DNA of 9,471 nt from an uncultured Fusibacter sp. (GCA_937958285.1 CALFXQ010000200.1:1-9471), one strand, 5' to 3'. Counted from the first letter of the stretch, positions 1 through 7,341 are shown. Notes: generated by a model not told the origin, from the sequence alone. Numbers and translations: made by a program.

Positions 1-1209
1 TACAGCATCTGTAAAATGTCTTCTAAGTCCCGCAGAGATGGGAATTAAAACATAGTCGCCAATGGTGTGACCGAACTTGTCGTTTATATCTTTAAAATGA
101 TCCACATCCATGATTACAATATAGCCACTTGGCGCTTGCTCCAAGAATTCACTAAAGTACCTTCGATTAAAGAGCTGTGTTAACTCATCGGTTCGCGCCA
201 AGGCCATTAAGTTCTTCTTTGCTAAAATGGCTTCTGTCTCATCTTTTACAATGTACATCGTGCCATATGGCGCTCCCAGTGCATGGCTTTTAACCACAAA
301 ATAGCGCTCAAGCCAAGGTGTTGCACTCGTCTCAGGGCTAAACAAGGCCGTGCACGCCGCATGCTCCAGAGCAGATGTCCCAACTTCTAGCCCAGAAAAA
401 GGCGAACTGCCGCTTCTTGCTGCGCGATTTAACAGTAGGACAATGTGCTTTTCATCAATGACTACAACCATATCGTCTATAGATTCCAAGAGCATTTCGT
501 GGGTGAGATGGCTCAAAAATTGAACATCATAACGCCTTAGTGCTGAATAAATAAGCACCGCCATAGGAAAAAAGACCAAGGGCCAAATATCTACCCCCCA
601 TTTATCGCGAAAAACGATGTGTATGGGTGCGGCCAAAAGCGGTATGGCGCACCCAATAATTAGCTTAAAGTGCCGTCTATAATAAACCCTTGGCTCCTGC
701 TTTACCTTTTTATGCACGCGCACCAAGGCGAGAGCGATGACTAATAGAATGGTCACCCCTTGAGCAAAATAGAGTGGGCCATAATGAAATTTTAAGACCC
801 ATCCAAATCCACTATTTATAAATGCAACCTTTTTATAGTAGCTTAACATTGCAGGATACTGCCATACCGAAAATAACGTCAAGAAACCACTGATCGTCAA
901 CGCTAAACGAAAGCCATTGGTGCCCAACTTTAACAAGCGTCGATCATCCATGGATCTCATAATCACTGTAAAAACTAGAAGTGGATAAAAGGAGATGCCA
1001 ATATATTGGATCTTAAGCCACATCAAGGCTTCTAACAAAGATTGACTCTGAAGCTCAAAGGCATACCCCAGTGCATGGATTCCCATTGCCAACATTAAAA
1101 GCGCAAAGGCACCAGCGCTGCGAATTTGGCGATAACGGTATCCGTAATACGATAAATAGAAAAACAAACCACTGACAACTGTGGCAATGATTACAATCCC
1201 TGTGTGCAA
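1..1209 (-). CDS. 7TM-PAS-GGDEF diguanylate cyclase-like protein (3' end outside window)
   Basis: Membrane sensor predicted to make c-di-GMP from GTP. Reading the minus strand gives 403 open codons from a TTG start to the window edge, with no stop. Residues 4-223 hold seven hydrophobic segments (about 4-21, 33-51, 65-84, 101-118, 147-165, 181-199, 207-223) resembling the N-terminal 7TM domain of histidine kinases. Residues about 238-325 look like a PAS domain. The GGDEF domain begins at about 338 with TDELTQLFNRRYF and continues with MDVDHFKDINDKFGHTIGD, giving the metal-binding Asp368 and the GTP-contacting Asn376 and Asp385. The sequence ends at RRHFTDAV, just before the expected (R)GGDEF signature, so the active site, the I-site and any EAL domain cannot be judged. 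I chose TTG at 1209 because GAGGTGA lies 5 nt upstream; an in-frame ATG at 1227 lacks a ribosome binding site. It follows the stalk-protein gene closely, probably in one operon. Family is firm; catalytic activity is inferred. Confidence 0.88.
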   Translation of the reverse strand, partial: MHTGIVIIATVVSGLFFYLSYYGYRYRQIRSAGAFALLMLAMGIHALGYAFELQSQSLLEALMWLKIQYIGISFYPLLVFTVIMRSMDDRRLLKLGTNGFRLALTISGFLTLFSVWQYPAMLSYYKKVAFINSGFGWVLKFHYGPLYFAQGVTILLVIALALVRVHKKVKQEPRVYYRRHFKLIIGCAIPLLAAPIHIVFRDKWGVDIWPLVFFPMAVLIYSALRRYDVQFLSHLTHEMLLESIDDMVVVIDEKHIVLLLNRAARSGSSPFSGLEVGTSALEHAACTALFSPETSATPWLERYFVVKSHALGAPYGTMYIVKDETEAILAKKNLMALARTDELTQLFNRRYFSEFLEQAPSGYIVIMDVDHFKDINDKFGHTIGDYVLIPISAGLRRHFTDAV

Positions 1210-1214
1210 TTTTG

Positions 1215-1221
1215 TCACCTC
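1215..1221 (-). promoter_or_regulatory. Ribosome binding site that favours a TTG start for the GGDEF gene
   Basis: The minus strand reads GAGGTGA, followed by 5 nt and then TTG at 1209-1207. This matches the 3' part of the AGGAGGTGA consensus. The alternative ATG at 1227-1225 is preceded only by A/T-rich sequence. If the TTG is used, the gap from the upstream stop codon is 29 nt. Confidence 0.5.
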
Positions 1222-1238
1222 GAGCATTTATATTTCAA

Positions 1239-3005
1239 CTACGGTAGTACAATATGTCTTACCTTTAATCTCTCGTTTTGTATGGCTGCCCAATAGACCG
1301 CCCCGTTATAAAAAATTGGCCTTTCGAAAGCATTGAGTGGCACTTCACCTAATGAGGTAGCTGGTATGCGTACTTGGCCAGTTGCTGAAAGCACCATATA
1401 AAAGGACTCAATATTTGGATAAGATGTCGACCAAAAAATGACGAGTTGGTCTTTTGCGACTACAACCTGAGGCGCTACTACGGATCTGTCGGCGTATTGG
1501 GTCAACCATTGAACGCCATAGTCCGTTACTGGAACAAGTGGTCGGTTGTCTTTATCGTTGATGTCGAAGGCGGTAGCGCCAGTGCGCGCAATTCCGCCTA
1601 TAAACTTATCGGGTGTACGAGAGGATTGATTGGGATTGAATATTTGCACAAATAAGTTTTGTGGCTCATCACTTGCCTCTTTGCCAATCGATTTTGCAGA
1701 GGCCCCCACAAGTGCAACCCCTGCGCTCGTCTGTGCAATATTGCCTAGTTGCGCATAGGTTTCGTTGACAATGGACATGTCGTAGTTGGCATTCGATGGC
1801 ATAAAAAAGTGAAATATTACATCTTGCTGGTCTCCATAATTTGCATCGATACCATTGATGCGAAATCCCCTTGGATAAGCGTCACCGTGACTGGCAAATA
1901 GAAAACCATTTCGCTGTTCGCTATAGATCAAAGCTTGATTAAATGAATGCCCCGAAAATGTATTATCCGATAACTTGTAAGGTGTCATATCTGCTAAATT
2001 TACTGCGACAACTTGGTCGCTTTGATGGCCATCATAGCGCTCTTTAGAGTGATAATTGACGAGAATGCCCGAGGCAATCACTGAAACAGAATTGCCCGCG
2101 TCGAAGGGGACTTTTGTCTTTGCCAAGAACTGTGTACCCCATGGCGATGACTCGCCCTCAAAACCAGCGGATTTTACAAAGGTACCCTGATTGGTATACT
2201 TCGATATAAAAACAGTTTCAAGAGGTGTGGTGTTTTGTGGATTATCTTTTCCCCAAACTACATAGAGATTACCACTTTCATCCGAAATCACATCGCCTAG
2301 TTTTGGATAAAGCATTGCTAACACCACGGGTTTGCTATTGGGCAATTGAATGATGAGTTGCTTATCGCTGACATAGGCATATGCCAAACCTTGATCTTTG
2401 TATAAAAATTGTTGAACCGACGATATTTGAGCCCAGCGCCAATGAGAACGGGGTTGAGTATCCATCGCCTTTGGAACAAACTGTATGCCCTGTTCTTCTA
2501 TGAGCACGGTTTCATCTTGTGCATTGTAATTTATCTCGTAGCCAAAAGTCTCAACCACAACTCTCAGAGGTAAAAGCGTTCGACCACCATAAATACGCGG
2601 GGGCACATCGAGGTTTAAGACACTACCATTAGAGCCCTTGACGCTTTTTTGATCGGTTTTAAGAACAAGCTCTGTTTGATTTTTATTTAATGTTGTGGTT
2701 TGGGTAACTGCATCCCACTTTACTAAAATCCCTAGCTTTTCACTAACTGCTCGAATTGGAATTAATGTACGGCCCTCAATGACCAGCGGCGGCTGATCAA
2801 AATCGACATAATCTCCATTTACAAAAACTTTAACGGGCATATTAAGTGCATATATCTTGTCGAGGCGAGTAAACCAACCAAAGGCGATCAAACATGTTAC
2901 TATCGCAATAATAATGATTCTCTGAACAAATGAAAAGCCGAAGTGAACTTTGTGTATGGGATGCTGTAAAGCAGAAACTTTTACTGTTTCACGATTGTAT
3001 CTCAT
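1239..3005 (-). CDS. Membrane-anchored stalk-domain surface protein with beta-rich ectodomain
   Basis: Predicted envelope protein of 588 aa. Residues about 26-46 form one strongly hydrophobic segment after a basic N-terminus, so it is a signal anchor or signal peptide. Residues about 58-170 match the copper amine oxidase N-terminal (stalk) domain, a wall-associated module common in Firmicutes. Its two repeats are visible as IEGRTLIPIRAVSEKLG and IYGGRTLLPLRVVVETFG. Residues about 175-588 are rich in short beta-strands, turns and aromatic residues and end in IVLP; this could be a beta-propeller, but I do not recognise a named family. No amine oxidase catalytic domain is present, and the stalk name implies no copper chemistry. 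The start is ATG at 3005, which has AGAAGGAG 7 nt upstream. Two earlier in-frame ATGs, at 3029 and 3011, would put that site inside the gene or 1 nt from the start. It precedes the 7TM-GGDEF gene by 29 nt, so a role in surface sensing or attachment linked to c-di-GMP is plausible but inferred. Confidence 0.85.
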   Translation of the reverse strand: MRYNRETVKVSALQHPIHKVHFGFSFVQRIIIIAIVTCLIAFGWFTRLDKIYALNMPVKVFVNGDYVDFDQPPLVIEGRTLIPIRAVSEKLGILVKWDAVTQTTTLNKNQTELVLKTDQKSVKGSNGSVLNLDVPPRIYGGRTLLPLRVVVETFGYEINYNAQDETVLIEEQGIQFVPKAMDTQPRSHWRWAQISSVQQFLYKDQGLAYAYVSDKQLIIQLPNSKPVVLAMLYPKLGDVISDESGNLYVVWGKDNPQNTTPLETVFISKYTNQGTFVKSAGFEGESSPWGTQFLAKTKVPFDAGNSVSVIASGILVNYHSKERYDGHQSDQVVAVNLADMTPYKLSDNTFSGHSFNQALIYSEQRNGFLFASHGDAYPRGFRINGIDANYGDQQDVIFHFFMPSNANYDMSIVNETYAQLGNIAQTSAGVALVGASAKSIGKEASDEPQNLFVQIFNPNQSSRTPDKFIGGIARTGATAFDINDKDNRPLVPVTDYGVQWLTQYADRSVVAPQVVVAKDQLVIFWSTSYPNIESFYMVLSATGQVRIPATSLGEVPLNAFERPIFYNGAVYWAAIQNERLKVRHIVLP

Positions 3006-3012
3006 AGGCATG

Positions 3013-3020
3013 CTCCTTCT
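3013..3020 (-). promoter_or_regulatory. Ribosome binding site fixing the stalk-protein start
   Basis: The minus strand reads AGAAGGAG, 7 nt before ATG at 3005. This spacing selects the third of three clustered in-frame ATGs (3029, 3011, 3005). Just upstream, at 3026-3041, the leader can form a small hairpin (GCATT / AATGC, 6-nt loop). Confidence 0.7.
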
Positions 3021-3082
3021 GGCTCGCATTGTTTAAAATGCTTTGAGTGAGGGTATTTAATAAGACAAGGGCCGAAGCGTTT

Positions 3083-3111
3083 ATTGAATGACTTACTTGA
3101 TAATATATCAA
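3083..3111. promoter_or_regulatory. Candidate overlapping divergent promoters with a 15-bp palindrome
   Basis: The 143-bp gap between the divergent stalk and chemoreceptor genes contains the perfect palindrome TTGATAATATATCAA at 3097-3111 (6-bp arms, 3-bp spacer). On the plus strand, TTGAAT (3084-3089) and TATCAA (3106-3111) form a weak -35/-10 pair 16 bp apart, facing the chemoreceptor. On the minus strand, TTGATA (3111-3106) and TTCAAT (3088-3083) form a pair 17 bp apart, facing the stalk gene. The same bases would serve both promoters, and a protein bound at the palindrome could affect both. The hexamers match consensus at only about 4 of 6 positions in most cases, so the palindrome is firm and the promoter reading is tentative. 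Confidence 0.35.
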
Positions 3112-3148
3112 AAGAAACTGGCCGATGTAAGAGAGGAAGTGCATAATC

Positions 3149-4894
3149 ATGCTGAAAAATTTGAAAATTAGGTATAAAGTAATACTGCTAGTGGGCATAG
3201 TCATCTTAATGTTTACTGCTTTTATATCACTATATGTCATACCCTCTACTTTGACTACAATCAAAGAACGCACCACAGAGAACTTAAAGGCCTTAACCGA
3301 AGTTCCCTTTGGCGTGATACAAAAGTACCATGCACTCAGCTTAGATGGCACTTTATCTGAAGAAGATGCAAAGGCTAAGGCATTAGCTGAGATTAGCTCC
3401 ATGCGCTACGATAGTGGCGTCGGATATTACTGGATTAACGACACGCAGACCCCTTATCCCAATATGATTATGCATCCTATTTCTCCACAGCTAGATGGTG
3501 TGACACTAAACGATCCAAAGTACGACGTCGCAAAAGGCGATGTTAAGAATCTCTTCAGTGCCATGGTGGATGTGGTTAGCAAAAATCCCGAGGGCACTGT
3601 TGAATATTTGTGGCCAAAACCTACACCCTCAGGAGTGACTCAAGATCAGCCAAAACTATCGTATGTGATAAAATTTGAACCCTGGAACTGGATTATTGGC
3701 ACTGGCATATACATCGATGATCTCGATGCGATCAGAAATAATATTGTAAACAGCGTCACGGTGTTTACACTGGTCATTATCGGCTTATCTGTATTGCTGC
3801 TCTTCGCTATTCTCTTGCCGCTAAATACAAGTCTAAAGCGTATTGTTGTCGGCACAGAGCAATATGGCAATTACAACTTTAGCAGCGACATACCAATACG
3901 CCAAAAGGACGAAATAGGCGACATCGCCTCTTCAGTTAACAAAGTGGGTTTCGCCCTCAGGAATCTTCTTAACGACATTCAAGGTATTTCAAAAACCATA
4001 AGCGATAGTGCTAAAGAGATAAAACAGGACATGCAACAATTGAATAAGCACTCAGAAGAAACAGCATCTCGCGCTACTGAAATAGCCGCACTCATTGAAG
4101 AAACTGCCAGCTCGTCCGAAACCGTTCGCGCTATTGTTGAAGATGCTAAGAATGCAATCCAGTCTGTGGCATCAAAGGCAATCGACGGCGCCGATCAAGT
4201 TGAATCTATCCATCAACGTGCCGGTGTTTTAAAGGCGGATGCTAATAGTGCGAGTACCTCGGCTAGAAGTTTCTATGCAAGTTCGAAAATGAGACTTGAA
4301 TCTGCAATAGGCAGTATGCAAGTAGTCGTAAAAATCCACACACTACTTAAGTCTATACTAGACATCACCGCTCAAACGAACCTATTAGCACTTAATGCTT
4401 CTATCGAAGCTGCTAGGGCTGGTGAATCCGGTCGTGGCTTTGCCGTTGTGGCGGGCGAGATTGGAAAACTCGCCGACTCGTCAGCATCCCTTGTCACTGA
4501 AATTCAAAGCACTGTTAAAGAAGTCGATTTGGCCGTAGGCAAATTAGTAGACGATTCTCAAGGGCTTTTGTCTTTTGTAGAGAACACCGTACTCTCTGAT
4601 TACGACAAAATGCACAATATCAGCGAACAATATACACAAGATGCCTCTGTCTTTAATGGCATCATGATGGACTTAAGCGCTACCGCCCAGCAACTTGCCA
4701 GTTCAATGGAAACGGTAAGTTTAAATGTCACAGAGGTTGCAGAAGCCTCTCACGAAGGTGCCGAAGGACTTACAGACATTTTATCTCTAACCGTCGATGT
4801 CAGCAAAAATAGTGAAGAGATCGCAAAAATCGCCGAGGAAAATCAAAAGGTCATTGAAGCACTAGAGAAATTACTGTCAAACTTTAAAGTATAA
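3149..4894 (+). CDS. Methyl-accepting chemotaxis protein with periplasmic-type single Cache domain
   Basis: Transmembrane chemoreceptor of 581 aa that should control the CheA/CheW kinase complex. TM1 is at about residues 10-31 and TM2 at about 199-224. The extracellular part between them is a single Cache (sCache_2-type) domain, shown by GYYWINDTQTPYPNMIMHP, by LDG at 115-117 and by PWNWIIGTGIYIDDLD at 178-193. The ligand cannot be read from the sequence, though relatives often bind small carboxylates. A HAMP-like linker (about 225-275) leads to a long cytoplasmic coiled coil. The CheA/CheW-binding hairpin tip is at about 401-445: ITAQTNLLALNASIEAARAG, then GESGRGFAVVAGEIGKLADSS. The usual Arg of the E(V/I)R.LA motif is Gly439 here. 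The C-terminus shows no CheR-tethering pentapeptide. A ribosome binding site, GAGAGGAAG at 3131-3139, precedes the ATG by 9 nt. No che genes are in the window, so this is an orphan receptor locus feeding a distant chemotaxis cluster. Confidence 0.94.
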   Translation: MLKNLKIRYKVILLVGIVILMFTAFISLYVIPSTLTTIKERTTENLKALTEVPFGVIQKYHALSLDGTLSEEDAKAKALAEISSMRYDSGVGYYWINDTQTPYPNMIMHPISPQLDGVTLNDPKYDVAKGDVKNLFSAMVDVVSKNPEGTVEYLWPKPTPSGVTQDQPKLSYVIKFEPWNWIIGTGIYIDDLDAIRNNIVNSVTVFTLVIIGLSVLLLFAILLPLNTSLKRIVVGTEQYGNYNFSSDIPIRQKDEIGDIASSVNKVGFALRNLLNDIQGISKTISDSAKEIKQDMQQLNKHSEETASRATEIAALIEETASSSETVRAIVEDAKNAIQSVASKAIDGADQVESIHQRAGVLKADANSASTSARSFYASSKMRLESAIGSMQVVVKIHTLLKSILDITAQTNLLALNASIEAARAGESGRGFAVVAGEIGKLADSSASLVTEIQSTVKEVDLAVGKLVDDSQGLLSFVENTVLSDYDKMHNISEQYTQDASVFNGIMMDLSATAQQLASSMETVSLNVTEVAEASHEGAEGLTDILSLTVDVSKNSEEIAKIAEENQKVIEALEKLLSNFKV

Positions 4895-4907
4895 CTGAAT
4901 ACTTAAT

Positions 4908-4943
4908 AAAAAAGCTAGTCAACCAAGGGTTGCTAGCTTTTTT
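4908..4943. terminator. Bidirectional Rho-independent terminator shared by convergent genes
   Basis: The plus strand reads AAAAAA, then GCTAG, a bulged T, CAACC, loop AAG, GGTTG, CTAGC and TTTTTT. The 10-bp stem has one bulge and is flanked by A6 and T6 tracts, so it can terminate transcription in both directions. It lies 14 nt after the chemoreceptor stop. It also contains the stop codon (4921-4919) and the last codons (KKLATLG) of the oppositely oriented MFS gene, so the hairpin is partly coding. Confidence 0.9.
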
Positions 4944-7264
4944 GATTCGTAAAAACTCAGAAGTATCAATCCCGATAAAGAAGCGATCATCGTCATTAAA
5001 TACACATTCTTAAAGCCTTTATTTAAGGTGCTTTGAAAGGTAGTTTCAATACTGCTTCCATTTACCTCGATTTCCTTTAAATAATTGGCCATGGCAGTGT
5101 TCAGTGATTGTGGAACAGCGGCTTTCATTATATCCATTTTGACATTGAGCGCTTTTAACTCAACCGCTGTGCGCTTCATAGCATTTAAAGCGGTTGCCAT
5201 TTCTTCTAAGGAATTTTGCGCTGTATCGCGCTGAAGTGTCAAGTCATTGAGGTTTTTACTTATTTCTGCCATTTTTGTATTTAGGTCTTTCTTATCCTTT
5301 AGCTGCTCGAGCATTTTAACGGCTTCGCTCGGCATACTCGACAGCACAGAAGGTGGCAACATTTGCGCTAGATTCTGAGCCTGATATGGCATCGGCATAC
5401 CCGGTGGTAGGCTTGACAACATTTCTTTCATCTTCTCGAGTTGAGTGAGGGCGATACCTTGTCCCACTATGCCTTTATTCATTCCCTCGATGCCTGCTTT
5501 TAATCCAATGTAACCCTCATTTAATGTTGTTTGTGCGGTTTGAATTTCTTCTATGCCGGCTTGTATCCCCTCTTGTCCCTTATATATGCCAGACTCGATG
5601 TTCGTAGTTAACTTAGGTATCATATTTAGGAAAATCGCCTCTGCAAATCGCTGTGATTTTTTTACAATCGTTGTGACATCACTACTTCTCATCTCTTCGA
5701 TCATCTCATCGGTTATTGTCACCATGGCGTTGTCTTGATTCTCGGCTACCTTACCAAAATCCACGCTAATCGTTTCCATTGCTAATAGATCGGGGATCTC
5801 CACACCTTTGAGTTTATCTTTCATCGCCTCGTTGTCTTTTAATGCTTTAAAAGCCTCGTCTATTTCACGTGCATATGGCAATTGTGGTACGTGAATTTCT
5901 TTAGGCATCAGCGACATGACATCGCCTTGAATAGATGCGCCTGCATGTGCGATAAAACCAATCATAATAGCAGGTGCAACGGCGGTACCAAGAGATCTCA
6001 CTAACGACAATGCTGCGAGTGCAGAGTTCGCTTCTTTAGGACTTGTGTTGGCTAGCATCATATAGTTTAGTGGTGTTCCGATGGTAAATCCCATGCCAGT
6101 GCCCACTAATGTAAGGCCAAATATAACTGTAAACAAATTTGGATAGCTCACAGTGACATAAACCATAAACAACGCGCCTATCAGGGAAATAATTAACCCT
6201 GCTCCAAGAACGCTCTTAACACCATACTTATCTATAAGCTTCCCTGAGATAGGAGCGCCAATTCCAGCAAATAAACCCAGAATTATGACCAAATAACCAC
6301 CACTTCCAGTGGCAATGCGCAGCGCATTTTCTGAAAACTGCGGGACAAAAATGACGCCCATAAGCGAGATGCCCGTGGCCAAAGAGATGAGCATTGTAAT
6401 CAAAATATTCCTGTTCATAAAGTATTTGAGGTGCATTACTGGATCTTTGGCTTTGCTCTCGATGAAAATAAAAAGCGGTAAAAGTCCTATAAAGAGCAGT
6501 AAAAATGGCAATACATCTGAATTAGAAATTGTACCTGAAAGATTGAAAAAATCGATATTCTTTAGGCCGTACAACAGTGATAAGACCATTGTAGTCAATG
6601 TGACAATACCCAATAGATCTAATCGATGTGCATTTGGTACGGTTTTATTCTTTAGAACAAAGACACCTGCTGCCATAATAAACAAGGTAATTGGCAAGTT
6701 AATATAAAAAATATAAGACCAATTTTCGATGCCAAAAATATCTAAGATGCCACTGCCTGCAGATGCGCCAAAAATATTGGCGATCCCGTAAACACCACCC
6801 ACTAGTCCCAATGCAACGCCACGTTTTTCTTCGGGAAAGCTCGTCCCAAATTCTGCGGTCGCTATGGGTATAATGCCACCGCCACCTATGGCTTGAACAG
6901 CCCTTGCAATTAACATCATCGTGAAGCTCTCAAAACTTTGCGACAGGCCACAAAAGAGCGAGCCTAATCCAAATAAGAAAATGCTCGTTAAATAAACATA
7001 CTTACGACCATATCTATCTGCAAGTTTTCCCATAATAGGAATGGCTGCAGCATAGGCTAATGTATATATGGTAATCATCCAGATTCCCGTTTGGTCATCC
7101 ACGCCAAGTTGATTTTGAATGATCGTTCTTGCCGGTGTGACGATACCCGTATCGATGGCACCCATAAAAATACCCGCTAGATAGACGATTACCAAAAGTA
7201 TGAGACTTCCCTTTTTGGCTGCTGTATGATCTGCTTTTAATGTATCTTGAATGTATTTAGGCAT
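4919..7264 (-). CDS. DHA2-type 14-TM MFS transporter with a 310-residue extracellular insert
   Basis: Predicted proton-coupled drug/solute exporter of the EmrB/QacA type, 781 aa against a usual 450-550. Fourteen hydrophobic helices are visible, the first at about 19-37, the thirteenth at 421-441 and the fourteenth at 753-771. Family motifs are AIDTGIVTPA in TM1 (motif D1 variant, Asp38), GKLADRYGRK at 79-88 (motif A), NWSYIFYINLP at 181-191 and a second motif A copy, GKLIDKYGVK, at 341-350. Antiporter motif C (GP..GG) appears as GASAGS at 166-171, so its Pro is Ala. Residues 442-752, between TM13 and TM14, should face outside. They contain a charged helical part, Gly-Ile-spaced helices (about 555-605), a Pro/Met-rich stretch (about 618-648) and a coiled-coil-like part (about 650-715). 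ATG at 7264 has AAGGAG 10 nt upstream. A dedicated promoter and palindrome precede it. The substrate is unknown, and a role other than drug export is possible given the insert. Confidence 0.9.
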   Translation of the reverse strand: MPKYIQDTLKADHTAAKKGSLILLVIVYLAGIFMGAIDTGIVTPARTIIQNQLGVDDQTGIWMITIYTLAYAAAIPIMGKLADRYGRKYVYLTSIFLFGLGSLFCGLSQSFESFTMMLIARAVQAIGGGGIIPIATAEFGTSFPEEKRGVALGLVGGVYGIANIFGASAGSGILDIFGIENWSYIFYINLPITLFIMAAGVFVLKNKTVPNAHRLDLLGIVTLTTMVLSLLYGLKNIDFFNLSGTISNSDVLPFLLLFIGLLPLFIFIESKAKDPVMHLKYFMNRNILITMLISLATGISLMGVIFVPQFSENALRIATGSGGYLVIILGLFAGIGAPISGKLIDKYGVKSVLGAGLIISLIGALFMVYVTVSYPNLFTVIFGLTLVGTGMGFTIGTPLNYMMLANTSPKEANSALAALSLVRSLGTAVAPAIMIGFIAHAGASIQGDVMSLMPKEIHVPQLPYAREIDEAFKALKDNEAMKDKLKGVEIPDLLAMETISVDFGKVAENQDNAMVTITDEMIEEMRSSDVTTIVKKSQRFAEAIFLNMIPKLTTNIESGIYKGQEGIQAGIEEIQTAQTTLNEGYIGLKAGIEGMNKGIVGQGIALTQLEKMKEMLSSLPPGMPMPYQAQNLAQMLPPSVLSSMPSEAVKMLEQLKDKKDLNTKMAEISKNLNDLTLQRDTAQNSLEEMATALNAMKRTAVELKALNVKMDIMKAAVPQSLNTAMANYLKEIEVNGSSIETTFQSTLNKGFKNVYLMTMIASLSGLILLSFYESKKLATLG

Positions 7265-7286
7265 GCGTTAGCTGCTCCTTATTGTC

Positions 7287-7310
7287 ATATAGTTGCAAAA
7301 GCAACCATAT
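7287..7310. promoter_or_regulatory. Inverted-repeat operator candidate over the MFS transcription start
   Basis: The plus strand reads ATATAGTTGC, AAAA, GCAACCATAT: 10-bp arms with one mismatch around a 4-bp spacer. It lies directly downstream of the predicted -10 box and covers the expected start of transcription (about 7306). This is where a repressor would block the promoter. Size and symmetry fit a dimeric MarR- or TetR-type regulator, as is common for efflux genes, but no regulator gene is in the window. In RNA the repeat could also fold as a hairpin in the leader. Confidence 0.6.
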
Positions 7311-7312
7311 TC

Positions 7313-7341
7313 AATATAAGTGTTTTACAAGCATTTAGCAA
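7313..7341 (-). promoter_or_regulatory. Sigma-A-type promoter of the MFS gene
   Basis: On the minus strand, the -35 box TTGCTA (7341-7336) and the -10 box TATATT (7318-7313) are separated by exactly 17 bp. Predicted transcription start is near 7306, giving a leader of about 40 nt. No terminator is seen between the upstream HD gene and this promoter, so readthrough from that gene is also possible. Confidence 0.55.

Noticed and set aside
2868..2930. Lipoprotein signal (Cys within the hydrophobic segment of the stalk protein)
   Set aside because: The residues before the Cys (AIVTC) do not fit a lipobox, which needs a small Gly, Ala or Ser at -1, and the Cys lies within the hydrophobic core.
3101..3128. 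Possible sigma-28 (SigD/FliA) promoter for the chemoreceptor: TAAT, 16 bp, GCCGATGT
   Set aside because: The upstream box is imperfect and the spacing is off by one. Transcription would also start inside the ribosome binding site at 3131-3139. Kept only as a weak alternative.
3026..3148. c-di-GMP riboswitch upstream of the stalk or chemoreceptor gene
   Set aside because: The gap is short and lacks the conserved GEMM-type core and paired tetraloop-receptor layout; only a small 5-bp hairpin and the palindrome are seen.
2989..3402. Open frame of 137 codons on the minus strand across the stalk/chemoreceptor junction
   Set aside because: It runs antisense into a well-supported chemoreceptor gene and out of phase over the stalk gene start, and its translation shows no recognisable domain.
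6309..6707. Open frame of 132 codons on the plus strand inside the MFS gene
   Set aside because: It is antisense to clear transmembrane helices of the transporter, has no good ribosome binding site, and its translation resembles no family.
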